From positions 1 to 62,848 of the forward strand of contig CAZPGL010000007.1 of NCBI GenBank assembly GCA_964586175.1: a stretch of DNA of 62,848 nucleotides, in the 5' to 3' direction. This stretch comes from CAZPGL01 sp964586175 (GTDB lineage: Bacteria > Actinomycetota > Acidimicrobiia > Acidimicrobiales > MedAcidi-G1). Below the pieces are notes generated by a model. It did not search any database. It had not been told where the DNA came from and saw nothing but the letters and a program-made list of their open reading frames with translations. The position numbers and the translations under genes were made by a program. Numbering within the stretch: position 1 is the first letter of the stretch; each line of letters begins with the position of its first letter. Shown in pieces: positions 7,244-16,860 of the stretch.

Positions 7244-9573
7244 AGGCTCGACCTCACGAGGAACCAGATGAGGAGGCCCACGGCACCGACACCGATCCCG
7301 GCGGCGTAGGTACGCACCAGGCCGTTGTGGAAGCGACGCAGCAGACCGGCCTCGCGGCGGACCAGGGCCCCGACGCCGTCGACCGCACCGTCGACGACCC
7401 GCTGGTCGAACGTGGCCGTCGCCTCGAAGCCGGCCCGACCCGGGCCACCCATGAACGCGGCGACCGAGCGGTCCACCCGCCAGGCGTCGGCCAGCACCGG
7501 CCGCTCGAAGGGCCGATGGTCGATACGGCGCTGCAGATAGGCGGCGACCGCGACGCCGATGCCGACCAGGCCACCGACCACCGCGACGGCAGCCAGGATC
7601 CACAGGGTCGCCGTGCCCACCGAGAGGTGCACCTCGTTGCCGAACAGCGACGGCTCCAGCCAGTGCTCGAGCCGCTTGAGCGACGACGAGAACGGCAGCT
7701 GGATCAGCCCACCGACCATGGACAGGCCGGCCAGCACGACCAGGGGCAGCGTCATGGTCCACGGTGACTCGTGGGGATGGTGGTCGGCCCGGCCGGCCAC
7801 GGTGTCCGGCAGGTGGTCGGCCACAGCATCGGTGTCGGGCGCCGCGTCGAGGCACAGGTCGGGCACCGGCGCCCGGACGTCGTCCTCGGCGACAAGGGTG
7901 GCCAGGGCTTCGGCGACCTCGGCGGCCAGGGCTTCGGCGGCGGGCACCGCGGCCTCGGCGTCGACGACGGCCTGGTCGGCCGCGGCCAGGGTGTCCTCGG
8001 CGGCCAGAACCGCGGCGGCCAAAGCCTCCGGGTCGATGTCGCCGCCGTCGGCCGGCTCGGGGGCGGCCGCCGCGGTCCGGGCCTCGTCGAGCGCGGCCCG
8101 AGCGGAGTCGACCGCGTCGCGGGCCGAGTCGAGTGAAGCGTGGGCCGCGGTGACCGCCCGGTCGGCGTCGGCGGCCTCGGACCGCAGGGTGTCGAGGCGG
8201 GCTGACCACGCGGCATCGACCTCGTCAGCGCGGGGGTCGGAATACCGGTACCGGCCGAAGAAGGTGAGCAACACCTGGCGGGTCATGTAGAAGGCGGTGA
8301 GCACCGCGGTGACCAGGCCCACCGCCCACAGGGCCGGTGACTCGTTCCAGGCGAAGGCCAGGATCTCATCCTTGGACCAGAACCCGGCGAACGGCGGCAC
8401 CCCGGCGATGGCCAGCCACCCGATGATGAACGTGATGCCGGTGATCGGCATGAGCCGACGCAGCCCGCCGTAGTGGCGTAGGTCCTGGTCGCCGTCCATG
8501 CCGTGGATCACCGATCCGGAACCCAGGAACAGCAGGGCCTTGAAGAAGGCGTGGGTGATCATGTGGAACACCGCGGCCACGTAGGCCCCCGAGCCGACGG
8601 CGAGGAACATGTAGCCCAGCTGGCTGACGGTGGAGTAGGCCAGCACCTTCTTGATGTCGGTCTGAGCCACGGCAATGGTGGCCGCGAACAGGGCGGTGCC
8701 CACACCCACCCAGGCGATCAGCGACGGCACCCAGTCGGCGGCATCGGCGATGACCGGGTTGACCCTCGTCAACAGGTAAATGCCGGAGGTGACCATGGTG
8801 GCGGCGTGGATGAGCGCCGACACGGGCGTCGGACCGGCCATGGCGTCGGGCAACCACAGGTACAGCGGGAACTGGGCCGACTTGCCGATGGCCCCCACGA
8901 ACAACATGACGGCGATGAACGTGGCCGTGCTCTCGGCCACCTGGCCGGCAGCGGTGGTGTCGAGGACGTGGACGTAGTCGATGGACCCGAAGGTGAAGAA
9001 GGTGACGAAGATGGCGACCATGAAGCCCCAGTCACCGATGCGGTTGGTGACGAACGCCTTCTTGCCGGCGGTGGCGTTGGCGCCATCCTCGAACCAGAAC
9101 GAGATGAGCAGGTACGAACAGGCGCCGACGCCCTCCCAGCCGAGGAAGGTGAGCAGCAGGTTGTCGCCCAACACCAACATGAGCATGGAGAAGGCGAACA
9201 GGTTCAGGTACACGAAGAACTTGGAGAAGTCGGCGTCGCCGTGCATGTACCCGATCGAGTACAGGTGGATGCACGCTCCCACGCCGGTGATGAACAGGCA
9301 CATGGTGAGCGACAGCGGGTCGGCCAGGAAGCCCACGTCGACCGAGAGGTCGCCAGCGGGCACCCAGGTGAACAGCGTCGTCACCGACCGGCGATCGTGG
9401 GCGTCGAGGCCCAGCAGGTCCAGGAACACCCCGACGGTGGCCAGGAACGAGCCGGCCATTGCCGCGGTGGCCACCCAGCCGGCGACCGGCTCGCCGAGAC
9501 GGCGGCCGAAGACCATCAGGAACACGAAGCCGGCCAGGGGCAGCGCGGGGATCAGCCAGACGAGATCGAGCAT
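7240..9573 (-). CDS. nuoL: NADH-quinone oxidoreductase subunit L with a large insertion
   Basis: The largest antiporter-like subunit, with the lateral helix. It is 777 aa, long for NuoL (usually about 600-680). The core is normal: LGWEGVGACSYLLISFW, FPLYLWLPDAMAGPTPVSALIHAATMV, KKVLAYSTVSQLGYMFLAVG. After LLTFFGRYRYSD (about residue 446) comes a roughly 150-residue Ala/Asp/Glu-rich stretch with coiled-coil-like spacing (positions about 7783-8237). The family sequence HPHESPWTMTLPL then resumes at about residue 598. The start is ATG 9573, 4 bp after nuoK; open frame upstream of it is not protein-like. Confidence 0.95.
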   Translation of the reverse strand: MLDLVWLIPALPLAGFVFLMVFGRRLGEPVAGWVATAAMAGSFLATVGVFLDLLGLDAHDRRSVTTLFTWVPAGDLSVDVGFLADPLSLTMCLFITGVGACIHLYSIGYMHGDADFSKFFVYLNLFAFSMLMLVLGDNLLLTFLGWEGVGACSYLLISFWFEDGANATAGKKAFVTNRIGDWGFMVAIFVTFFTFGSIDYVHVLDTTAAGQVAESTATFIAVMLFVGAIGKSAQFPLYLWLPDAMAGPTPVSALIHAATMVTSGIYLLTRVNPVIADAADWVPSLIAWVGVGTALFAATIAVAQTDIKKVLAYSTVSQLGYMFLAVGSGAYVAAVFHMITHAFFKALLFLGSGSVIHGMDGDQDLRHYGGLRRLMPITGITFIIGWLAIAGVPPFAGFWSKDEILAFAWNESPALWAVGLVTAVLTAFYMTRQVLLTFFGRYRYSDPRADEVDAAWSARLDTLRSEAADADRAVTAAHASLDSARDAVDSARAALDEARTAAAAPEPADGGDIDPEALAAAVLAAEDTLAAADQAVVDAEAAVPAAEALAAEVAEALATLVAEDDVRAPVPDLCLDAAPDTDAVADHLPDTVAGRADHHPHESPWTMTLPLVVLAGLSMVGGLIQLPFSSSLKRLEHWLEPSLFGNEVHLSVGTATLWILAAVAVVGGLVGIGVAVAAYLQRRIDHRPFERPVLADAWRVDRSVAAFMGGPGRAGFEATATFDQRVVDGAVDGVGALVRREAGLLRRFHNGLVRTYAAGIGVGAVGLLIWFLVRSSL

Positions 9574-9577
9574 GCCG

Positions 9578-9883
9578 CTACCCACCCAGCACCGAGAGGT
9601 CGTCGGCGGTCGCTCCGGGACGCCGGCGCATGATGGCCACGATGACCGCCAGGCCGACGACGACCTCGGCCGCCGCCACCACCAGCACGAAGAACACCGA
9701 CAGCTGGCCGCCGAGATCGCCCAGTTCGGCACCCAGGCTGACGAAGGTGAGGGTCACCGCGTTGAGCATCAACTCGACGCACATGAACATGACCAGCGGG
9801 TTGCGCCGCGTGAGCAGGCCGATGGCGCCGAGGGTGAACAGCACGGCGCCCAGGACCAGGTACCAGGTGGTCGTGACCTCCAT
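9578..9883 (-). CDS. nuoK: NADH-quinone oxidoreductase subunit K
   Basis: Small three-helix membrane subunit, 101 aa, the usual length. The conserved membrane glutamate is in NPLVMFMCVELMLNAVTL. A second acidic helix, VVAAAEVVVGLAVIVAIMRR, is also typical. Its ATG overlaps the nuoJ stop by one base. Confidence 0.96.
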   Translation of the reverse strand: MEVTTTWYLVLGAVLFTLGAIGLLTRRNPLVMFMCVELMLNAVTLTFVSLGAELGDLGGQLSVFFVLVVAAAEVVVGLAVIVAIMRRRPGATADDLSVLGG

Positions 9884-10509
9884 CAGGCCTCGCCCTCCCC
9901 GCCGGCAGAAGGTTCGTCCCCGGTTCCGGCGTCCTCGGGGCCATCGGTGGCGGTCGGGGTCGGAACATCAGCCACCGGCAATGGCTGGAGCGGGCCGGTC
10001 GGGCGGCGGGACAGGATGACCGCCCCCACGACGGCGACGGTCAGCAACAGGGCGGTCAGCTCGACGGCGAACACGTGGTCGGTGAACAGTGATTCGCCGA
10101 GGAGGCGGGTGTTGTCGGCGGCGTCGCCGAGGGGCGCGGTCGACCCGTCGGCCCCCGTCGGGCCGTCGACGGCGATGATCAGGCTGGTCAGGACCAGGCC
10201 CAGCATCGACGCGCCGATGACCACGGCCAGCGGCCGCTGTCCGGCGATCGGCTCGACCCCCAGGTCCTCGGCCCGGTCCACTCCGAGCAACATGATGACG
10301 AACAGGAACAGGATGACGATGGCGCCGGCGTAGACGACGACCTGCACCGCGGCCAGGAACGTGGCGTCCAGGAGCACGAACAGCACGGCCACCCCGAACA
10401 GCGTCTCGACGAGGAACAGGGCGGCGTGCACCGGGTTGCGGGCCAGCAGCACCCCGACGGCCCCGGAGAGCACCACGACGGCGCTGACGATGAAGACGGC
10501 GACGTCCAT
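9883..10509 (-). CDS. nuoJ: NADH-quinone oxidoreductase subunit J
   Basis: Five-helix membrane subunit, 208 aa. The family core is NPVHAALFLVETLFGVAVLF followed by FLAAVQVVVYAGAIVILFLF. The C-terminal 35 residues are hydrophilic and acidic. The ATG overlaps the nuoI stop. Confidence 0.95.
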   Translation of the reverse strand: MDVAVFIVSAVVVLSGAVGVLLARNPVHAALFLVETLFGVAVLFVLLDATFLAAVQVVVYAGAIVILFLFVIMLLGVDRAEDLGVEPIAGQRPLAVVIGASMLGLVLTSLIIAVDGPTGADGSTAPLGDAADNTRLLGESLFTDHVFAVELTALLLTVAVVGAVILSRRPTGPLQPLPVADVPTPTATDGPEDAGTGDEPSAGGEGEA

Positions 10510-11135
10510 CAGGCCTCGCCCTCCCGGTCGCCCTCGTCATCGCCGGTCTGGTCAGCCTGACCGGCCTCTGGCGCCCGGACCCCGTAACCCAGCTCACCCG
10601 ACCAGGCCACCCGACCCGAGTACGCCGCCGAACCGGACGACGCGGTGGCCCGCATCCAGCCGGAGGTGTCGGCGTCCTCGCCGGGTCGCCAGTCCTCCCA
10701 CGGCAGGTGCCGGGGACGGCCGTCGTCGTCGACGACCAACTCGTCTTTCGTGTAGATGGCGTCGGACCGGTTGGTGAACGAGAACTCGAACAGCTTGGAT
10801 TCGGTGATGGCCTCGGTGGGGCAGGCCTCGACGCACAGGTCGCAGTGGATGCACCGCAGGTAGTTGATCTCGTACACGAAGCCGTACCGCTCGCCGGGGG
10901 ACACCGGGTCGTCGGTCGGGTTGTCGGCGCCGCGGACGTAGATGCACCGGGCCGGGCACACCCCGGCGCACAGCTCGCAGCCGATGCACTTCTCCATGCC
11001 GTCCTCGTACCGGTTCAACACGTGGCGGCCGTGCAGGCGGGCCGGCTTGTCCCGCTTCTCGTCCGGATACGGGGTCGTCACGCGGCGTTCCCACAGCTTG
11101 CGGAACGTGACGGCGAAGCCCTGGAGGTACCCCAT
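10509..11135 (-). CDS. nuoI: NADH-quinone oxidoreductase subunit I
   Basis: Peripheral-arm ferredoxin subunit, 208 aa. Two 4Fe-4S motifs are complete: CIGCELCAGVCPARC and CIHCDLCVEACPTEA, for clusters N6a and N6b. The C-terminal tail of about 60 residues is low in structure and acidic. It overlaps nuoH and nuoJ by one base at each end. Confidence 0.96.
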   Translation of the reverse strand: MGYLQGFAVTFRKLWERRVTTPYPDEKRDKPARLHGRHVLNRYEDGMEKCIGCELCAGVCPARCIYVRGADNPTDDPVSPGERYGFVYEINYLRCIHCDLCVEACPTEAITESKLFEFSFTNRSDAIYTKDELVVDDDGRPRHLPWEDWRPGEDADTSGWMRATASSGSAAYSGRVAWSGELGYGVRAPEAGQADQTGDDEGDREGEA

Positions 11136-12349
11136 CAGGCCTGCCCCCCGCTCTCGCCCATCTCCGCTCCGGCCAACCGGTCAGCGGCCGCCTTGCGGAT
11201 CGCCCCACCCAGCATGATCGCTCCGACCACCATCACGGTCAGGCCGGCGGCGACGACGATCGGCGTGGGCCACCCGCGGTCGCGGCCGATGTTCAGAGCG
11301 GCGATGAGCAGGAACCATCCGAGGGCGACCGGTATCAGGACCTTCCAGCCCAGATCCATGAGCTGGTCGTACCGGAACCGGGGCAAGGTGGCCCGCAGCC
11401 ACACGAACAGGAACAGGAACGCACCGACCTTCAGGAAGAACCAGAGGATGGGCCATAGCCAGGCCACCGACTCGATGAGGATCGGGCCGTTGGGTCCACC
11501 CAGGAACAGGGTCACGGCGATGGCCGACATGGTGATGACGTTCATGAACTCGGCCAGGAAGAACAGGGCGAACCGCAGCGAGCTGTACTCGGTGTGGAAG
11601 CCGCCGACCAGCTCCTGTTCGGCCTCGACCAGGTCGAACGGTGGCCGGTTCAGCTCGGCGGTTCCGGCGATCAGGAACACGATGAACGGGACCACGCCGG
11701 TAGTGGCCACGTTCCAGTTCCAAGTGGCCTGGTCGGCCACGATGGCGTTGGTGGTCAGGGTGCCGCTCATCAGGAACACGGTGGCGATGGCCAGACCGAG
11801 CGCTGCCTCATAGCTGATCATCTGGGCCGATGCCCGCACCGATCCGAGCAGGGGATACTTCGAGCCCGACGACCAGCCGGCCAGCATCACCCCGTACACG
11901 GCGATGGACGACATGGCGAGGAAGAACAGGACCCCGACCGGCGGGTCGGCGACCTGCAACAGGGTTGTGTGGCCGAACCAGGTGACCTGCCCGCCGGCCC
12001 CGTCGCGGAAGTCGCCGCCGATGGGGACGATGGCGAAGACGAGGAACGCCGGCACCAACGACAGGTACGGGGCCAGCTTGAACACGAACCGGTCGGCCCG
12101 GTCCGGCACCAGGTCCTCCTTCATGAACAGCTTGATGCCGTCGGCGAGGGTCTGGAGGATCCCCCACGGCCCGGCCACCGACGGGCCGATGCGGTTCTGC
12201 ATGTCGCTGATGAGCTTGCGCTCGAACCAGACCATGAGCATGACCGACACCAGCAGGAAGGCGAACGCCACCCCGACCTTGAGCAGGACGATGAGCACGA
12301 TCTCGAGGCTGATGTCCCCGTTGAGCATCGGGTCGGCGGCGAACGTCAT
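11135..12349 (-). CDS. nuoH: NADH-quinone oxidoreductase subunit H
   Basis: Quinone-chamber membrane subunit, 404 aa. Motifs include QNRIGPSVAGPWGILQTLADGIKLFMKED and the acidic loop segment AELNRPPFDLVEAEQELVGG, followed by the TEYSSLRFALFF block. A C-terminal extension of about 50 residues beyond the last family helix forms a further hydrophobic segment plus a charged tail. The ATG overlaps the nuoG stop by 4 bp. Confidence 0.96.
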   Translation of the reverse strand: MTFAADPMLNGDISLEIVLIVLLKVGVAFAFLLVSVMLMVWFERKLISDMQNRIGPSVAGPWGILQTLADGIKLFMKEDLVPDRADRFVFKLAPYLSLVPAFLVFAIVPIGGDFRDGAGGQVTWFGHTTLLQVADPPVGVLFFLAMSSIAVYGVMLAGWSSGSKYPLLGSVRASAQMISYEAALGLAIATVFLMSGTLTTNAIVADQATWNWNVATTGVVPFIVFLIAGTAELNRPPFDLVEAEQELVGGFHTEYSSLRFALFFLAEFMNVITMSAIAVTLFLGGPNGPILIESVAWLWPILWFFLKVGAFLFLFVWLRATLPRFRYDQLMDLGWKVLIPVALGWFLLIAALNIGRDRGWPTPIVVAAGLTVMVVGAIMLGGAIRKAAADRLAGAEMGESGGQA

Positions 12350-14814
12350 CGGACCGGCTCCACCGTCAGGTCGATCACCGGGGCCGCGGCGTCGATGAGT
12401 TCGCCGGCGTGGCAGCCGTTCCGGTTGAACGCCACGTGGGCGGTGCCCTTGGCGACACGCGGGTCGGGTTCCACCTCGACGGTCATGGTGCCCCGCGGGC
12501 CGGTGACCAGGACCTCGCCGCCGGGCTCGACGCCGAGCGAAGCGAAGTCGGCCGGCTCCACGGTCAGCCGGGTCGGTGCCGCCAGACCGGCCATCGACGG
12601 GCTGTGGCCGACCATGGTGCCGAGGTCGTACATCGAGCGAGTGGACACCAGCCGGTAGGCATATGCGTCGTGGCTCGGCACCTCGGTGGGTTCCGGACGG
12701 TCGAGGGCCATGCCGCCTTCGACGAGCAGCCCCTCGCGTACTGCGCCGGCCAAGGCGTCGGGTCCGACGGCGGCATGGGCCGGAGACACGGTCGTCAACT
12801 CCTGCCAGATGGCGTCGACACCGTCGAAGCCGAGGTCGGCACCCAGGCGGTCGGCCAACTCGACGGCGATCATCCAGTCCGGGCGCGAGGTACCCGGGGA
12901 GGTGACCTTGCGGGTGACCACGCTGACCCGCCCCTCGAGGTTGGTGAACGTGCCGTCGACCTCGGTCGGGCCGGCCGCGGGCAGCACCACGTCGGCGGCC
13001 TGCACGGTCGGGGTGGCGAACAGATCGACGGCGACCACCGTGCCGGCACCTTCGATGGCCCGACGGGCCAGATCACGGTCGGGCAGGTCGGCGAGCACGT
13101 CGGCACCGAGCAGGACGAGCACGTCGACCTCACCGGCCGCCGCTGCCCGCAGGCTGCCCACCGAGTCCCGGCCCGGAGCGACCGGCATGGTCGGCCAGGC
13201 GTTGGCGAAGCGGATACGTCCCTCGTCCAGCCCCACCCGACCGGGCAGCAGGCCGGGGGCCAGTCCCAGGTCGATGGCACCATGGACGTTGCCGCGCCGA
13301 AGCAGCGAGAGGAAACGGACGTCGGGCAACCGGTCGTGGAGGGCCAGGGCGGCGTCCATTACCGGCCCCGCCGCCTCGGCCATCGACGACCGGCCGAGCA
13401 GAACGGTGACCGGCCCGGCGGCCTGGAGGACGGCACCTGCGGCCCGGGCCTCGTCGGGTCCCACCCCGCCGACCGCGGCCACCCCGGTCTCGCCGAACAT
13501 GGACCGCACCACGTCGGCCGCTTCGCCGGGGCGGACCCGCAGCGAATGGGCGGCATGGGCGGTCAGGCCGGTGGCCCGTGGGGTGAGCTCGATCAGGGTG
13601 GCGCCGTCGTGGACGACGGCGTGGCGCAGCCGGAGGTACAGCGCCCCCAACTCCTCTTTGGGGTCGGGGCCGAGCAGCACGATGGTGCCGCCTGCCGCGC
13701 ACGCCTCGTCGATGGTCGTCCGGGGCAGGCCGAGGACGAACCGGCCGGGCAGGCCGTCGCCCAACTGGGCGTCGACGTGGTCGGTGCCGAGCACCCCCTT
13801 GGCCAGCTTGGCCCAGGCGTACTGGGCCTCGTTGGTGAGCCGGGCACCACCGACCACGGCGATCCGGTCCGGATCGGCGGCCGAGAGAGCGGCAGCGGCC
13901 ACTCCGAGGGCGTCGCCCCACGACACCTCGTGCTGATCGGCGCCGTCGCGGCGGCGAGGGGCGGTGAGGCGGTCGCGATGGTCGTAGGCCTCGAAGACGA
14001 AGCGCTCCTTGTCGGACAGCCACCCCCAGTTGACAGCGTCGGCGTCGACCCCCTGGAAGCGCAGCACCCGGTCACGCGACGACTGCACGGCGATGCGGCT
14101 GCCGACGCTGTCGACGACGCTGGTCGACTCGACCTCGTCGAGATCCCAGGGGCGAGCCTTGAACCGGAACGGCTTGGCGGTCAACGCGCCCACCGGACAG
14201 ATCTGCACCGTGTTGCCGCTGAAGTAGGAGCTGAACGGCTCGTCGGGGAACGTGTTGACCTCGGTCTGAACCCCCCGGCCCTGGAAGTGGATGAGGGTGT
14301 CGCCGGCCACCTGGTCGGCGAAGCGGGTGCAGCGGTCGCAGAGGATGCAGCGCTCGCGATCCAACATCACGTTGTCGTTCACCGGGATGGGCTTCTCGAA
14401 GTGCCGCTTCTCTTCGACGAACCGGCTCTCGCCCGGGCCAAACGCCATGGTCTGGTCCTGGAGGGGGCACTCACCGCCCTTGTCGCAGACCGGGCAGTCC
14501 AACGGGTGGTTGACGAGCAGGAACTCGAGCACCCCGTCCTGGGCCTTGCGGGTGCGGTCGGATTCGGTGTCGACGACCATGCCCGGAGTGCACGTCAACA
14601 TGCACGACGGCTGCAGGGCCGGACCCCGCCCGGTGTCGACGTCGACGAGGCACATCCGGCACATGCCGACCGGCGCCATGCGCGGGTGATGGCAGAACCG
14701 GGGGATGTAGGTGCCGGTCCGCTCGGCGGCGTCGATGAGCAGCTCGCCGGGCCGGGCCACGATCTCGGTGCCGTTGATGGTGACGGCCACACCGGTGTCC
14801 GGGGTGTCGGTCAT
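12346..14814 (-). CDS. nuoG: NADH-quinone oxidoreductase subunit G (no N7 ligands)
   Basis: The 75-kDa-type subunit, 822 aa, starting at an ATG that overlaps the nuoF stop (ATGA). The N-terminal 2Fe-2S site is FCHHP with CRMC and PSCMLTC. The 4Fe-4S sites are CPVCDKGGECPLQDQ and CILCDRC, with CPVGAL later. After ARPWDLDEVESTSVV, where many family members have the CxxC cysteines of cluster N7, the sequence reads DSVGSRIAVQS with no cysteine. The rest is a molybdopterin-oxidoreductase-like domain without a cofactor. Confidence 0.95.
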   Translation of the reverse strand: MTDTPDTGVAVTINGTEIVARPGELLIDAAERTGTYIPRFCHHPRMAPVGMCRMCLVDVDTGRGPALQPSCMLTCTPGMVVDTESDRTRKAQDGVLEFLLVNHPLDCPVCDKGGECPLQDQTMAFGPGESRFVEEKRHFEKPIPVNDNVMLDRERCILCDRCTRFADQVAGDTLIHFQGRGVQTEVNTFPDEPFSSYFSGNTVQICPVGALTAKPFRFKARPWDLDEVESTSVVDSVGSRIAVQSSRDRVLRFQGVDADAVNWGWLSDKERFVFEAYDHRDRLTAPRRRDGADQHEVSWGDALGVAAAALSAADPDRIAVVGGARLTNEAQYAWAKLAKGVLGTDHVDAQLGDGLPGRFVLGLPRTTIDEACAAGGTIVLLGPDPKEELGALYLRLRHAVVHDGATLIELTPRATGLTAHAAHSLRVRPGEAADVVRSMFGETGVAAVGGVGPDEARAAGAVLQAAGPVTVLLGRSSMAEAAGPVMDAALALHDRLPDVRFLSLLRRGNVHGAIDLGLAPGLLPGRVGLDEGRIRFANAWPTMPVAPGRDSVGSLRAAAAGEVDVLVLLGADVLADLPDRDLARRAIEGAGTVVAVDLFATPTVQAADVVLPAAGPTEVDGTFTNLEGRVSVVTRKVTSPGTSRPDWMIAVELADRLGADLGFDGVDAIWQELTTVSPAHAAVGPDALAGAVREGLLVEGGMALDRPEPTEVPSHDAYAYRLVSTRSMYDLGTMVGHSPSMAGLAAPTRLTVEPADFASLGVEPGGEVLVTGPRGTMTVEVEPDPRVAKGTAHVAFNRNGCHAGELIDAAAPVIDLTVEPVR

Positions 14815-16220
14815 AACGGCTCCCCCACCGGGGCAGCGGCGACCGGGATGCCGTCGCGGCGCGTGATGCGGGCCTCGAACTCGTGGCGGAACCGCCGGAC
14901 CGTGGACACGATGGGCGCCACCGACGACGGACCCAGCGGGCAGATGGTGGTCTGCCGGGGCGGGAACGGCACGGCGTCGAGACCGGCCTCGGCGTGGGAG
15001 GCCACCGGATACGGGCCGGGGCTGATGTTGTCGCCGACGTCGAGCAGCAGATCGATGTCGGAGGGGCGGCCGTGGCCGTCGAGGATCCGCTGGAGGATCT
15101 TCTCCTCCCAGCTGGTCCCCTCCCGGCACGGGGCGCACTTGCCGCACGATTCGCGGGCGAAGAACCGCACGATGCGCAGGCAGGCCTTCACGGCGTCGGT
15201 GGTGTGGTCCATCACGACGATGGCCCCCGAGCCGAGCATCGATCCGGCGGCACCGACCTCCCTGGCCTCCAGGGGCAGGTCGAGGTGCTCGTCGAAGAAC
15301 CACGGCGCCGAGCCACCGCCAGGGATGAACATCTTGAGCTCGTTGCCGTCGCGGATGCCCTGACAGAAGTTGTCGCCGTAGAACAGGTCGCGGAACGTGG
15401 TGACGCCCTGCTCCACCTCGTACACGCCGGGCCGGTTGACATGGCCGGACACCGCGAACAGGCGGGTTCCGGGTGACGCTTCGGATCCGTGGGCCTTGTA
15501 GGCGTCGGCCCCGTGCTGGAGCAGCCACGGCAGGTTGGCCAGCGTCTCGACGTTGTTGACGATGGTCGGCTGCCCGTACAGGCCGATGGCGGCCGGGAAG
15601 TACGGCGGCTTGAGGCGGGGCATGCCCCGGTTGCCCTCGAGGCTCTCGATGAGCGCCGTCTCCTCGCCGACGATGTATGCCCCGGCCCCCCAGTGGAGCG
15701 TGATGTCGACCGAGAAGTCAGTGCCGAGGATGTGCCGGCCGACGTAGCCGGCGGCGTAGGCGTCGTTGAGGGCGGTGGCGATGCGTTCCTGGGCCAGGGC
15801 CATCTCGCCCCGCACGTACAGGAAGCACTGCGACAAGCCGAGGGCGTAACAGGCGATGAGGCAGCCTTCGATGAGCTGATGGGGGTCGCGCTCCATGAGG
15901 AGCCGGTCCTTGTAGGTGCCCGGTTCGCTCTCGTCGCCGTTGACGACGAGGTAGCGGGGCCAGACCCCCTCCGGGCAGAACCCCCACTTGACGCCGGCCG
16001 GGAAGCCGGCACCACCCCGCCCCAGCAGGACGGCGTCACGGACCTCGTTGTGGATGTCGCCGGGGGTGCGTCGGACGGCGGCCCGCAGACCCTCGTAGCC
16101 GCCGGTGGCCAGCGAGCGCTCGAGGGTGTACGAGTCGTCGTGGATGAACCGGCCGGTGATGAGCTTGGGGCCCTCGTTGGCGACGTAGCCGGCGGCGTGG
16201 GGAACGTACCGGTCAGACAT
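14811..16220 (-). CDS. nuoF: NADH-quinone oxidoreductase subunit F
   Basis: NADH- and FMN-binding subunit, 469 aa. LLGRGGAGFPAGVKWGF is the nucleotide-binding loop. The N3 4Fe-4S motif is ESCGKCAPCREGT near the C-terminus. The start MSDRYVPHAAGYV (ATG 16220) is chosen because upstream in-frame sequence is not protein-like and this start overlaps nuoE by only 8 bp. NuoE, NuoF and NuoG exist only in this nuo set, so only it should oxidise NADH directly. Confidence 0.96.
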   Translation of the reverse strand: MSDRYVPHAAGYVANEGPKLITGRFIHDDSYTLERSLATGGYEGLRAAVRRTPGDIHNEVRDAVLLGRGGAGFPAGVKWGFCPEGVWPRYLVVNGDESEPGTYKDRLLMERDPHQLIEGCLIACYALGLSQCFLYVRGEMALAQERIATALNDAYAAGYVGRHILGTDFSVDITLHWGAGAYIVGEETALIESLEGNRGMPRLKPPYFPAAIGLYGQPTIVNNVETLANLPWLLQHGADAYKAHGSEASPGTRLFAVSGHVNRPGVYEVEQGVTTFRDLFYGDNFCQGIRDGNELKMFIPGGGSAPWFFDEHLDLPLEAREVGAAGSMLGSGAIVVMDHTTDAVKACLRIVRFFARESCGKCAPCREGTSWEEKILQRILDGHGRPSDIDLLLDVGDNISPGPYPVASHAEAGLDAVPFPPRQTTICPLGPSSVAPIVSTVRRFRHEFEARITRRDGIPVAAAPVGEPL

Positions 16221-16860
16221 CGGTGCCCTCCCCGGCGCCCATCCACAGCGGCGCCTCGGCGGCCTGCTCGGGGGGGACGATGCCGGCACGGCGGTCGGCC
16301 GGGATGTGCTGACGCACCCGAGCCAGCGTGCCGTGGTCGGGCAACGGGCCGTCGTCGCCCTGGGCGCCGCGGGCCAGAGGACTCCGGCCGTCACGCAGGT
16401 CGCCGACGACCTCGTCGAACATGGCCGGGTCGGCCCGGTGGAAGTAGCGGTAGTTGACGGTGAAGCACGGTGCTTCGGTGCACGCGGCGACGCACTCCAC
16501 GTCCTCCACGGTGAACATGCCGTCGTCGGTCGTGCCGCCGGCGTGAACGCCGAGGGACGATTCGACATGGTCGAGCAGCTCCTCGCCCCCGAGTAGTTGG
16601 CACGAGATGTTGGTACACACGTTGACCACGTAACGGCCCACGGGATGGAACTTGAACATCTCGTAGAAGCTGCCGGTGCCCAGCACCTCGGCGGCCGTCA
16701 CGCCGGTGAGTTCGGCGATGTGGGCCATGGCGTCGCGGGTGACCCAGCCATCCTGTTCCTGGGCCAGGTGCAGCAACGGGATCACCGCCGACTTGGGCCG
16801 TGGGTAGCGGGCGATGATCTCGGCGGCCAGCCGGGCGTTGTCGTCGGTGAACCGGGCCAT
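16213..16860 (-). CDS. nuoE: NADH-quinone oxidoreductase subunit E
   Basis: Thioredoxin-like 2Fe-2S subunit (cluster N1a), 215 aa. The ligand pattern C-x4-C (CTNISC) followed by C-x3-C (CVAAC) is intact, with TGVTAAEVLGTGSFYEMF upstream as in the family. A 45-residue hydrophilic C-terminal tail follows the core. The ATG overlaps the nuoD stop. Confidence 0.95.
   Translation of the reverse strand: MARFTDDNARLAAEIIARYPRPKSAVIPLLHLAQEQDGWVTRDAMAHIAELTGVTAAEVLGTGSFYEMFKFHPVGRYVVNVCTNISCQLLGGEELLDHVESSLGVHAGGTTDDGMFTVEDVECVAACTEAPCFTVNYRYFHRADPAMFDEVVGDLRDGRSPLARGAQGDDGPLPDHGTLARVRQHIPADRRAGIVPPEQAAEAPLWMGAGEGTDV

Noticed and set aside
7244..8209. Upstream extension of the nuoM frame through the end of nuoL
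   Set aside because: The translation is Arg/Gly-rich and not protein-like. GTG 7243 with a GTGA overlap is the natural start.
12409..15363. Very long open frame on the plus strand opposite nuoG and nuoF (also similar long frames opposite nuoN, nuoM, nuoL and mshA)
   Set aside because: High GC3 removes stops from the antisense frames. The translations are low-complexity in Gly, His, Arg and Asp without any family motif, and the minus-strand genes are certain.
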